A stretch of 43,942 nt of DNA, from assembly GCA_017432405.1 (NCBI GenBank), contig JAFRJF010000283.1:1-43942 (forward strand). The letters are read 5' to 3'. Below the pieces are notes generated by a model. The model was given only the letters and a program-made list of their open reading frames with translations, was not told where the DNA came from and did not search any database. Positions within the stretch are counted from its first letter, which is position 1. Every line of letters starts with the position of its first letter. The translations under genes were made by a program, and so were the position numbers. Origin of the DNA: Clostridia bacterium. Lineage in GTDB: Bacteria; Bacillota_A; Clostridia; Christensenellales; Aristaeellaceae. This document shows positions 31,481 to 40,954 of the stretch, one piece after another.

Positions 31481-32592
31481 ATGACCATCGACAGCAAGCT
31501 GAGAGCCGTCATCGACCGGTTCGACTTTCCGGGCAGCCTGGTGGAATGCCAGGAGATCAAGACCGGGCACATCAACCGCACCTATCGCCTGCGGTACGAA
31601 CAATCCGGCAGAGCCGCGGACTATGTGCTGCAGCGCATCAACAATTACGTCTTCAAAAAGCCCTGGGAGGTCATGGAGAACGTACAGCTGGTGACGGAGC
31701 ACCTCCGCGCCGCCATGCGCAACCGGGGCATCGATCCCGAAAACCGCGTGCTGAAGCTGGTGAGCGTGAAGACCGGCGGGGCGATGGTGGACGATGGTGA
31801 GGACGGCTTCTGGCGCGCCTATGAGTTCATACGTCACGCCACGACCATCGACCGGATCGAAAGCCCCGGCCAGTTCCGCCAGATCGGCGCGGCCTTCGGA
31901 CAGTTTCAGGGCATGCTCTCCGACTTCCCGATCGAGCGGCTGCACGACACCATCCCCCACTTTCACGACACCCGCAAGCGCGTGGGCGATTTCGAGCACT
32001 CCGTGGCGCTGGACGTGGCGGGCCGGGCGGCCGGGGTACAGGCGGACATCGCGTTCATCCGCAGCCGCGGGGAGGCCATGTGCCGCATCGTCGACATGCT
32101 CAAGGCCGGTGAGATGCCCCTGAGGGTCACCCACAACGACACCAAGATCAACAACGTCATGCTGGACGTGGACACCGGCGAGGCGCTGTGCGTGATCGAT
32201 CTGGACACCGTGATGCCCGGCTCGGCGCTGTACGACTTTGGCGACGCCATACGCTACGGCGCGTCCACCGCTGCCGAGGACGAAACCGACCTGGACAAGG
32301 TCTCCATGGATATGGACCTGTTCACCGCCTTTTCCGAGGGCTTTATCGCCAACACCGCCGCCCGGCTGACGGACGTGGAGCTCAAAAGCCTGCCCCTGGG
32401 GGCGCTGGTGATGACCTACGAAAACGCGCTTCGGTTCCTGGCGGACTATCTGGACGGGGACACCTACTTCAAGATCGACTACCCCGCCCACAACCTGGAC
32501 CGGGCCCGCTGCCAGTGCCGGCTGCTGACCGACATGGAGGCGAAGCGGGACAGCATGTATGACACCGTCGCCGGACTGTGCAGGAGGTTTCA

Positions 32593-32596
<4 letters not shown>
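31481..32596 (+). CDS. aminoglycoside-phosphotransferase-fold kinase, N-acetylhexosamine-1-kinase-like
   Basis: Kinase of 371 residues with the APH fold. The catalytic loop is THNDTKINNVMLD and the metal-binding motif IDLDTVMPGSALYDFGDAIR; both, with the N-terminal GHINRTYRL strand and YVLQRIN, match NahK-type N-acetylhexosamine 1-kinases, which phosphorylate GlcNAc or GalNAc at C1 in the lacto-N-biose pathway. Other proteins of this subgroup are of unknown specificity. The ATG at 31481 lies 13 bases after ftsY with a GGGGGCG box. Its end overlaps the fumarase start (ATGA). No lacto-N-biose phosphorylase is visible, so the substrate is uncertain. Confidence 0.8.
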
Positions 32597-33959
<1,363 letters not shown>

Positions 33960-33963
<4 letters not shown>

Positions 33964-34256
33964 GCAAGCTGATCCTTGGGAATATGATACCTTTCAGCCA
34001 TGAAGTTTCGCATGATTGGATGCATATCCCGGTGCTGGATGATGGCTTCAACGATAGCTTCTTCGGAATAGTGCCTCGTCACCCAAAGATAGCCCGGCAT
34101 TCCGCCCATGCTCAGCAATCTTGATATGATGTATTGCCGGTTGACTGTCATATCCAAAGCACCGATATCCGTATCCCAGAAGAGGGGTTTGAATTGACTG
34201 AGCATCTTTTCAAAGGCCTCTGTCCGTCGTTGTGCCGCACCTGTGATCTCTGCCAT
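33960..34256 (-). CDS. DUF6922-like small protein (orphan antitoxin-like)
   Basis: Protein of 98 residues. The block FKPLFWDTDIGALDMTVN, then QYIISRLLSMGGMPGYLWV and YSEEAIVEAIIQ resembles small DUF6922-type proteins, which often sit beside nucleotidyltransferase (AbiEii-type) toxin genes. No such partner is found here: the fumarase gene is convergent downstream and a palindromic repeat lies upstream. The ATG at 34256 is chosen, with AGAGG eight bases upstream. Its TAG stop shares CTAG with fumC. Family identity is from memory of the FWD pattern and needs a profile search. Confidence 0.55.
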
Positions 34257-34274
34257 ACCTTCCGCCTCTCGCAT

Positions 34275-34356
34275 CTGTTCAGTCCAGTCAAGCGGTATCG
34301 TATGTAGCGGCGGGCCAGGCGCCGCCGCTACATTTTTATCCACCTGGACTGAACAG
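34275..34356. repeat. nested palindrome, MITE-like repeat
   Basis: Outer arms CTGTTCAGTCCAG (34275-34287) and its perfect complement (34344-34356) enclose an inner perfect 11-bp stem TGTAGCGGCGG (34303-34313) with 34322-34332. The inner part is related to the repeat at 11136-11224. Nested inverted repeats of about 80 bases in an intergenic region are typical of small non-autonomous elements. No target duplication was found. Confidence 0.6.
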
Positions 34357-34517
34357 TCAACGCCTCTCAAAATTATAAAGCCAATTTCAATCCCCGGACG
34401 CCTCATCCGTTGGATTATTTCTTATCTTCCCTTTTCTAAACCGTCAACTATCACGTTTAGCGTGAATATATATTTGCTGTTCAACGTCCCACATGACGAG
34501 CATCGGAGGTCCTGCCC

Positions 34518-35330
34518 TTGTCCACGTCCATCGGCGACGCCCGCGCCATTGCGCGCATTCCCCTGTCCCTGATCGAGGAGGGGCCTGACCGGCCCCGGCG
34601 GGAATGCCCGAAGGAATCCATCGCAAAGCTGGCGGAATCCATACGGCTGCACGGGCTGCTCTCGCCGCTGCTGGTGCGGCAGGTGGCGAACGGCCATTAT
34701 CAGCTGGTCGCCGGGTCCCGCCGGCTGCGGGCACTGCGCCTGTTGAACCGGAGCTGGGCCGAGGCAATCCCGCTGACAGGCAGTCCCTGCGACTGCGCCT
34801 TGATCGCGCTGGTGGAAAACTTGCAGCGGGAGCAGCTGCATTATCTGGACGTGGCCACAGCCTGCCGTGCCATACTGGACCGCTTCCCCATCACCCAGGA
34901 GCGGCTGGCGGTCAGCCTCTCCGTCAGCCCGTCGGCACTGGCCAACCGGTTGCGGCTGCTGCGCCTTCCGTCATCGGTACAGGACGCCCTGCGCCGCCAA
35001 GGGCTCAGCGAGCGCCACGCCCGAGCGCTGCTGCGCTTGCCCGCCGAAGCCGATCAGCTGGCCCTCGTGGAGCTGGCCGCCCAGAGGAAACTGAGCGTGA
35101 GCCTGCTGGAAAAGCAGGTGGACGCCTGCCTGTCAAGGCCCGCTCTGCCCGAAAAAAGGGTGTCCGCCGCCCTGCGGGACAGCCGCATGGTCGTCAACGC
35201 GCTGCTGGACACCGTGCGCCAGCTCACCCGCATCGGCGTGCCGGTTCAGAGCCAAGTCGAGGAGGGCGAAGGCTGCGTCCGGGTGATCGTCACCATACCG
35301 GCCGTGAGGTCGAATGCGCCTACAGCCTGA
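34518..35330 (+). CDS. ParB/Noc-family DNA-binding protein
   Basis: Protein of 270 residues with the ParB order: N-terminal CTPase fold (IPLSLIEEGPDRPRRECP, then IAKLAESIRLHGLLSPLLVR), the nucleotide motif VAGSRRLRAL, the second box VENLQREQL, a helix-turn-helix (ITQERLAVSLSVSPSALANRLRLLRL) and a C-terminal helical part. The motif usually read as GERR is GSRR. Like Noc it may mark the chromosome or a region; no parA, rsmG or origin genes are nearby. The start is TTG at 34518 with GGAGG eight bases upstream. Its last 11 bases overlap the convergent whiA gene. Alternatives are Noc, Spo0J or a plasmid-type ParB. Confidence 0.85.
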   Translation: MSTSIGDARAIARIPLSLIEEGPDRPRRECPKESIAKLAESIRLHGLLSPLLVRQVANGHYQLVAGSRRLRALRLLNRSWAEAIPLTGSPCDCALIALVENLQREQLHYLDVATACRAILDRFPITQERLAVSLSVSPSALANRLRLLRLPSSVQDALRRQGLSERHARALLRLPAEADQLALVELAAQRKLSVSLLEKQVDACLSRPALPEKRVSAALRDSRMVVNALLDTVRQLTRIGVPVQSQVEEGEGCVRVIVTIPAVRSNAPTA

Positions 35331-36276
35331 CCTCGTCCCCGCACCGCAGCTTCACGGCGATGGCGGATATCCTGCGCAGGCGGGCGTTGACGCCGGACTT
35401 GCCCAAAGGGGGATCCATCAGCTCGCCCAGCTCCGCCAGCGGCATCTCCGGGTTGTTCGCCCGGGTATAGGCCATGTCCCGAAGCGTCCTTGGCAGCTTG
35501 TCCAGGCCCAGCTCCTCGTCGATATAGCGGATATCCCTGATCTGGGCTTCCGCGGCGTTCATGCTGCGGTTGATGTTGGAATTGTCGCAGTTCAGCTGGC
35601 GGTTGACCCGGTTGCTGACCTCCTTCTTGACGCGCACGTTCTCAAAGGCCATCATGGCCTTGGCCGCGCCCAGCAGGGACAGCATGTCTGAGATGTCCTC
35701 CGCCCGCTTCAGGTACACCACGTATTTGGACTTGCGGAGCGAAACCCTCGCCTCGATCTCAAAGGCGTTGAGCTGCTGGACGATAAACCCCGCCAGCGCC
35801 TCGTTTGGCGCGGCGATTTCGATGTGGTAATTCCGGTCCGGGTGGCTGATCGCGCCACACAGGGTGAAAGCTGCCCGAACAAATGCCTTCTTACAGCAGC
35901 TGTAGCGGACGGTTTCGTCTACGGGCAGGGTACGCAGATCGAAGAGCGCGCCTTCTTCCAACAGCTCCAGTGCCTGGAGCAAGCCATAGGCTTCCTCCTC
36001 CGGTATCACAAGCTGATAGCGGGTCTGGTTGTTCAGCGTATCACCGCTGAGCGCGCGAATCTGGCCGATGATGCCATAGAAGCGCTTGAGCATGGCAAAG
36101 TACCGGCGCACGGTGGACGCCTCCGAGGCCGTGAGCGTCACGGCATAGCGCTTTCGCCCTCTCCAGGTAATGGCGTTGGCGCACAGCAGCGCCCCCGTCA
36201 GCTCGCTGCGGGCACAGCAGGCGTCCTCCATAGGCGTGCGGGCCAGTTCGCCCCGCACATCCGATGCAAATGACAT
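35320..36276 (-). CDS. whiA: DNA-binding protein WhiA
   Basis: Gram-positive regulator of sporulation/cell division with a homing-endonuclease-like (LAGLIDADG-derived) N-terminal domain and a C-terminal helix-turn-helix, 318 residues. Recognised blocks: MSFASDVRGELAR, CCARSELTGALL, RYSCCKKAFVRAAFTLCGAISHP, the YLKRAEDISDML strand and the C-terminal NPEMPLAELGELMDPPLGKSGVNARLRRI, a highly conserved WhiA ending. The ATG at 36276 lies one base after the murB stop (TGACATG), so the genes are coupled. In many Firmicutes rapZ and yvcK lie between murB and whiA; they are absent here. Confidence 0.96.
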   Translation of the reverse strand: MSFASDVRGELARTPMEDACCARSELTGALLCANAITWRGRKRYAVTLTASEASTVRRYFAMLKRFYGIIGQIRALSGDTLNNQTRYQLVIPEEEAYGLLQALELLEEGALFDLRTLPVDETVRYSCCKKAFVRAAFTLCGAISHPDRNYHIEIAAPNEALAGFIVQQLNAFEIEARVSLRKSKYVVYLKRAEDISDMLSLLGAAKAMMAFENVRVKKEVSNRVNRQLNCDNSNINRSMNAAEAQIRDIRYIDEELGLDKLPRTLRDMAYTRANNPEMPLAELGELMDPPLGKSGVNARLRRISAIAVKLRCGDEVRL

Positions 36277-36277
36277 G

Positions 36278-37183
36278 TCAATCCTCTCCCAGTATCCGCA
36301 CCTCGGTCTCCAGCCGGACGCCGAAGCGGTCCGCCACCTCGTCCTGCACAGTACCGATCAGCGCCAGTATGTCCGCTGCCGTCGCCCCGCCGGCGTTCAC
36401 GATGAACCCGGCGTGCTTCTCACTGACCTGGGCGCCGCCCACGCGCTTGCCCTTCAGCCCCGCCTGCTCGATCAGCGCCCCGGCGAAGTACCCCTCCGGG
36501 CGCTTGAAGGTGCTGCCGGCACTGGGGTAGTTCAGGGGCTGCTTGTCCCGGCGGCGGGCGTTCAGCTCCCGCATCCGCGCGGCGATGGCCTCCGGATCGT
36601 CAGGCGTCAGCGCAAAGCGGGCGGAGATCACGATGCCGCCCCGGCGCAGGGGCAGGGACATGCGATAGCCCATCTGCATTTCTTCCACGGTCAGCGTACG
36701 CACTTCGCCGTCCAGCAGCACCCGGGCGTCAACCAGCACGTCGGAAAGCTGGCCGCCGTAGGCCCCGGCGTTCATGGCGCAGCCGCCGCCCAGCGTGCCT
36801 GGAATGCCCGAGGCGAATTCCAGCCCCGAAAGGCCGCTGGCCTGGGCATAGGCGGAAACCCGCGCCAGGGAGGCCCCGGCCCAGGCGGTGAGGGTCTCGC
36901 CGGTTCGAACGATAGCCGCCATGCCCTCCCCCAGCGCGATCACCAGCCCACGGATGCCCCCATCCTTAACCACCAGGTTCGACCCGTTGCCGATCACGAC
37001 GCAGGGCACCCCAGCTTCGCGGGCAATCGACAGCGCCTGAACCAGCTGTTCCTCGCTCTCCGGCAGGAACAGCACGTCCGCCGGCCCGCCCACCCTGAAG
37101 GTGGTGTGGCGGGACATGGGCTCGTTTTCCAGGATCTGGTGGGAACCCGCAATCGCGGAGAGGGCTTCGATCAGTTGGCTCAT
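36278..37183 (-). CDS. murB: UDP-N-acetylenolpyruvoylglucosamine reductase MurB
   Basis: FAD-dependent enzyme making UDP-N-acetylmuramate in peptidoglycan synthesis; 301 residues, as in Gram-positive type II MurB. Motifs: NEPMSRHTTFRVGGPADVL at the N-terminus, the FAD-binding VVIGNGSNLVVKDGG, GIPGTLGGGCAMNAGAYGG, and the catalytic Ser in YPSAGSTFKRP, then GGAQVSEKHAGFIVN. The ATG at 37183 has GGAGG four bases upstream. It lies 15 bases after the MBOAT gene and one base before whiA, so the three genes form one operon. Confidence 0.96.
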   Translation of the reverse strand: MSQLIEALSAIAGSHQILENEPMSRHTTFRVGGPADVLFLPESEEQLVQALSIAREAGVPCVVIGNGSNLVVKDGGIRGLVIALGEGMAAIVRTGETLTAWAGASLARVSAYAQASGLSGLEFASGIPGTLGGGCAMNAGAYGGQLSDVLVDARVLLDGEVRTLTVEEMQMGYRMSLPLRRGGIVISARFALTPDDPEAIAARMRELNARRRDKQPLNYPSAGSTFKRPEGYFAGALIEQAGLKGKRVGGAQVSEKHAGFIVNAGGATAADILALIGTVQDEVADRFGVRLETEVRILGED

Positions 37184-37198
37184 ATTGCCTCCGAAAAA

Positions 37199-38605
37199 TC
37201 AGAAATTGAAGTAGATAAACGGGTTGTAGCTCCCCACCGCCACATAGGTGATGGCGAGGAAGGTCAGCCCCAGCAGCGCCGCCGCGCCTGTGACCTTCAT
37301 CAGGTTGGCCGGCACGCGCAGCCTGTCGCGTATAAACTCGGGCACCGGCAGGCTGAACAGCACGCCCGCCGCCAGGAACACGCCGTATTCCCGCAGGAAA
37401 GCGCCTGTGAGCCCGTTCCACACCGGCGCACCGCTCATGCCGAACATCGATCCATAGAATATGCGGGCGACGTGCAGGTTATCCGAGCGGATCATCACGG
37501 TGATGGTCACCACCACGAACATGGCGTAGAAGTGGCCGATGGCATGCTTGCTCATCCACTTGCCCATGCCCGTCAGCCGCTCGATCACCAGGAACACGCC
37601 GAAGCCGAAGCCCCACAGGAAATAGGTCCAGGCCGCGCCGTGCCACAGGCCTGTGAGCGTCCAGACCACCATCATGTTGAACACCAGCCGCGGCTTGCTG
37701 ACCCGGCTGCCGCCCATTGGGATGTAGACATAGTCGGTAAACCAGCTGCCCAGGGAGATGTGCCAGCGCTTCCAGAACTCGCCCACCGACTTACAGATGA
37801 AGGGATAGTTGAAGTTCTCCAGGAAGTGGAAGCCGAACATGCGGCCCAGGCCGATGGCCATGTCGGAATAGCCGGAGAAGTCGTAATACACCTGCATCAG
37901 GTACGCGCAGGCTGCCAGCCAGGCGCTGACCACGGACAGATCCTTCGTCTCCAGGGCAAAGGCGGTGTCCACCAGCAGGCCCAGGTTGTTGGCCAGCAGC
38001 ATCTTCTTGCACAGGCCCTTCATAAAGCGCTGGGTGCCCTCGATGAAGTCGTCCAGGTTCTCCCTTCGGCCCTCGATCTCATCTGCGACGGTCTGGTAGC
38101 GCACGATGGGGCCCGCGATCAGCTGGGGAAAGAAGGAGATGTAAAGGCACACGTTGATCAGGCTCTTCTGCACACGGCCATTGCCCCGGTAGACGTCGAT
38201 CACATAGCTCATGGCCTGGAAGGTGAAGAAGGATATGCCGATGGGCAGCGTGATCTGGGGCACGGGCAGGTGAATGCTGAACCACTGGTTCAGGCTGGTC
38301 AGCAGGAACATCAGGTACTTGTACACGCCCAGCAGCCCCAGGTTGAAGACCACCATCAGTGTAAGCGCCAGCTTCGCCTTCCCCTTGTCGTCCCGAACCC
38401 GGTCCACCCACAGGCCGAACAGCCAGTTCGCCACGATGGACGCCATCATGATCGGAAAGAACTTCGGCGCGCCAAAAGCGTAAAAGCCAAGGCTCATCAC
38501 CGACAGGAACACGTTTGCCGCGCCGCGCCACCGCTTCAACAGGTAATAGCCGATCAACACCACCGGCAGGAAGAAAAAGAGAAACTCGATGCTGGAAAAG
38601 ACCAT
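37199..38605 (-). CDS. MBOAT-family O-acyltransferase (AlgI/DltB-like)
   Basis: Polytopic membrane acyltransferase of 468 residues with about ten hydrophobic segments. Family blocks: MVFSSIEFLFFFLPVVL, PIGISFFTFQAMSYVIDVYRG, FFPQLIAGPIVRY, DFSGYSDMAIGLGRMFGF, FWKRWHISLGSWFTDYVYIPMGG, and the catalytic His in LTGLWHGAAWTYFLWG. It moves acyl (often acetyl) groups across the membrane onto a polysaccharide or teichoic acid. The usual AlgX/PatB-type SGNH partner is not adjacent. The ATG at 38605 has AAGGAG eight bases upstream. It heads the murB-whiA operon from a good promoter, suggesting cell-wall or exopolysaccharide acetylation; the target is inferred. Confidence 0.92.
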   Translation of the reverse strand: MVFSSIEFLFFFLPVVLIGYYLLKRWRGAANVFLSVMSLGFYAFGAPKFFPIMMASIVANWLFGLWVDRVRDDKGKAKLALTLMVVFNLGLLGVYKYLMFLLTSLNQWFSIHLPVPQITLPIGISFFTFQAMSYVIDVYRGNGRVQKSLINVCLYISFFPQLIAGPIVRYQTVADEIEGRRENLDDFIEGTQRFMKGLCKKMLLANNLGLLVDTAFALETKDLSVVSAWLAACAYLMQVYYDFSGYSDMAIGLGRMFGFHFLENFNYPFICKSVGEFWKRWHISLGSWFTDYVYIPMGGSRVSKPRLVFNMMVVWTLTGLWHGAAWTYFLWGFGFGVFLVIERLTGMGKWMSKHAIGHFYAMFVVVTITVMIRSDNLHVARIFYGSMFGMSGAPVWNGLTGAFLREYGVFLAAGVLFSLPVPEFIRDRLRVPANLMKVTGAAALLGLTFLAITYVAVGSYNPFIYFNF

Positions 38606-38643
38606 TGGTCGCACTCCTTGCAGCGTATACTAAACTATTATAT

Positions 38644-38672
38644 ATTATACCGCATGAACCCTGTTTTGTCCA
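38644..38672 (-). promoter_or_regulatory. promoter of the MBOAT-murB-whiA operon
   Basis: Minus strand TGGACA (38667-38672), 17 bases, TATAAT (38644-38649). One mismatch from consensus; identical boxes to the GGDEF-gene promoter. Confidence 0.75.
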
Positions 38673-38699
38673 TCTTTGGGCAATGGATTGACAGCATTT

Positions 38700-38727
38700 A
38701 ACCCTCCGGGAATGCGCCCGGAGGGTT
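38700..38727 (-). terminator. hairpin after the InlB-repeat protein gene
   Basis: A perfect 11-bp GC-rich stem (38700-38710 with 38717-38727) about 30 bases beyond the stop of the 707-residue protein gene. On the minus strand only TT and then AAA follow, so the U-tract is weak. It also lies just upstream of the MBOAT promoter and separates the two transcripts. Confidence 0.55.
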
Positions 38728-38758
38728 GTACCTTGTTGTTAAAAAGACACGCTCAGTA

Positions 38759-40882
38759 TTATTTTACCTTCTTGCTCAAAGCCTTCGACCACGCAGAGAC
38801 GTAGGCCTTTCCGCCGACCTGCTTATAACTGCGGATGCGGACGTAATAGGACTTGCCCGATTTCAGCTTCTTCAGGACCCTGCTCACCGTCGCCGTCTTG
38901 GTAATCTTCACCGTTATGGCCGACTTGAAGTTCTTCTTAAGGCCATATTGGAGCTGGTAGCCCGCACCGCCGGTTCCCTTTTTCCACTTGACGGTCAGAT
39001 TTCCCTTCCCGGCGGTCAAGGAGGCGAGCGATACGGCCTTGGGATTGATCTTGAAGGTGACCTTGACCGAATCCTTGTACTTGCCCTTGCCCTTGATCGT
39101 CACCGTCGCCTTGCCGATGTTCTTGTTGTTGGCGTAGCTAACGGTATAATCGGTCCCCTTGGTCAGCTTCTTGCCATTGTACCTGACAACGGGGCTGGGC
39201 TTGATGTCCTTGCCGGTGTAGGTCTTGTCCGCGATGGCGGTTACCTTGGCCTTTTTGATTGAAATCTTGTTTTTGCTCTCCCACACGGCATAGAGCTCGG
39301 TGTGCCCGTGCTGTTGCCATGCGTCAGCGTTCTCCGGTTTGGTGTCCCTGATCAGCGTGCCATTGGGATCCTTCGGGTCGGTACACCAGCCCTTGAAAGC
39401 ATAGCCCGTGCGAACAGGGACGATCTTGCCGATGTTCACGGCCAATTCCCTTCTCCAGCTCTTAAAGCTTTCCGCTTCGCAGAGGTAGTAATCCATGTCC
39501 TTGACCTTGCCGCCCATGGGATTGAACCCCAACGTCATGGTTTCCAGGATGTAGCTGCTCAACGGGGTATAGAACGAGGGCTTGAGCAGGATATCCCTGA
39601 AGAAGCTCACAATACGCGCGTCCTCGCGCGAATGGGCATTTAAATAATCGCGCACGTTCAGATGGATCGTGATCTTCTCGTCGTCCAATTCTGACCAGAA
39701 GTTCGCGCTTTCATCCTCCTTTCGAGTGCCTTCGCGGTAGGGCAAATACCCCCATGGCCATCTGTTCGGCTCTTCGGATCTCCATTCGTAGAATGCGTGT
39801 CCCTTCATCAGGGGATTTGGGATTTCGTAGACGTGATCCCTGCCATCGACATAGAGCTTGAACGGGAACGGGGACTTTGCCTTCTTCCAGGAGGTTTTGC
39901 CGTCGCTGCATACGAGCGGACCGGCATCCGGATCGTCTTGCTTATACTTCTCGAGATCAAAATCACAATCCACCATGTAGTAGTTCTCGATGAACCAGAG
40001 CTTTGGCTGACTGTAAATATACCCGGTACCCTGGAAGCTGTAGGTGCCCTTGCTTCCGCCCATGCCCAGCATTTTTCCGGCGGTATCCCATTTATTGAAC
40101 GCGCCTTCTCCTCCCTCCAGGATGATGGGCAGGCCGGTATCATTGACATATCTGCTGACATAGGTGTAATCCAGGATACTGCCGTCCTCGATTTCATTAA
40201 TGCCCTGGCGGGCTCGGTAGGGAACGGGTATCGTGGACGTCTCCTTCTCGGTCAGCTTCGTCACCTTCGGCTGACCCGTGCGGGGCAGCAGGTCAGTCTC
40301 ATACCACTTCGTCTGTACCTCCGGGTCGTTCAACTGGTAAATCGTAAAGCCAAACCGCATGAGGCCCGTCTGTATATCGACCTCCGTGACGCCCGCGTTC
40401 TCCGGCACGACGGCGACAGACTCGCCGGGAAGGATGATGGTATAGCGGTCCGCATTGATATCCCCGTCCTGGCCCAGTATGTGGTCGGCGGACTGGGCCT
40501 TCTTCTTCTCCTTCTCCAGCCAGGCTTCAAACTCTGCCTTGTCAGGGGCGTCAGCCAGCGGCGCATCGACGTCGTCACCATCATCGGCTGACAGATTCCC
40601 ATCCAACGCGCCGCTCGCTGCCGACACATCGGATGAATTCGGTTCAGCTGACAGGTCGATAGACAACCCGTCGTTCGCCAAATCAAGGGTCTGCGGATCG
40701 TCCTGCTGAATCAAATCGATCGTAAGGCCGTCTCCCGGCACCTCACCACTTGCCGGTTCAGTCCATTCCGCGCTGATCTCGATCCCGTCCGCCAGCGCCG
40801 GCAACGCCGAAGCGCAAGCCAGCGCCAGAATCACGATCCAAATTCCCAGCTGTCGCAATTCCTGCTTCCAACGGTTCTTCAT
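38759..40882 (-). CDS. secreted InlB-repeat/FN3 cell-surface-type protein
   Basis: Exported protein of 707 residues. The signal peptide covers about 1-31 (IWIVILALACASALPALA). An acidic, low-complexity stretch follows to about 115, then a region of about 330 residues of unknown fold shared with the broken paralog upstream (ADHILGQDGD, DLLPRTGQP, FNKWDTAGKMLGMGG). Residues about 455-537 form a Listeria-Bacteroides InlB B-repeat (GFNPMGGKV...GYAFKGWCTDP...TELYAVWES). Next comes a beta-rich module (YTGKDIKPSPVVRYNGKKL) and a C-terminal FN3-like domain ending in SKALSKKVK. No LPXTG or transmembrane anchor is present, so it is released or bound non-covalently. The ATG at 40882 has GGAGG five bases upstream. 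Adhesion or glycan binding is inferred. Confidence 0.8.
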   Translation of the reverse strand: MKNRWKQELRQLGIWIVILALACASALPALADGIEISAEWTEPASGEVPGDGLTIDLIQQDDPQTLDLANDGLSIDLSAEPNSSDVSAASGALDGNLSADDGDDVDAPLADAPDKAEFEAWLEKEKKKAQSADHILGQDGDINADRYTIILPGESVAVVPENAGVTEVDIQTGLMRFGFTIYQLNDPEVQTKWYETDLLPRTGQPKVTKLTEKETSTIPVPYRARQGINEIEDGSILDYTYVSRYVNDTGLPIILEGGEGAFNKWDTAGKMLGMGGSKGTYSFQGTGYIYSQPKLWFIENYYMVDCDFDLEKYKQDDPDAGPLVCSDGKTSWKKAKSPFPFKLYVDGRDHVYEIPNPLMKGHAFYEWRSEEPNRWPWGYLPYREGTRKEDESANFWSELDDEKITIHLNVRDYLNAHSREDARIVSFFRDILLKPSFYTPLSSYILETMTLGFNPMGGKVKDMDYYLCEAESFKSWRRELAVNIGKIVPVRTGYAFKGWCTDPKDPNGTLIRDTKPENADAWQQHGHTELYAVWESKNKISIKKAKVTAIADKTYTGKDIKPSPVVRYNGKKLTKGTDYTVSYANNKNIGKATVTIKGKGKYKDSVKVTFKINPKAVSLASLTAGKGNLTVKWKKGTGGAGYQLQYGLKKNFKSAITVKITKTATVSRVLKKLKSGKSYYVRIRSYKQVGGKAYVSAWSKALSKKVK
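39116..39304. repeat. 189-bp direct repeat, copy 1 (inside intact paralog)
   Basis: This segment aligns without gaps to 40961-41149; by eye about 17 positions differ (near 91% identity). It encodes the end of the InlB repeat and the YTGK...NNKNIG module. The match records a recent duplication of the secreted-protein gene. Confidence 0.8.
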
Positions 40883-40954
40883 ATTGTCCTCCTTCTCCGC
40901 ATCGAATCATAGCCATGCGGCATTGTTTTGCCTGTTCATCGGTTGCTCAAATTA

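Noticed and set aside
36170..38701. 843-codon open frame on the plus strand
   Set aside because: It lies antisense to the whiA start, murB and the MBOAT gene, all with strong motifs. His/Gln/Ala-rich shadow translation.
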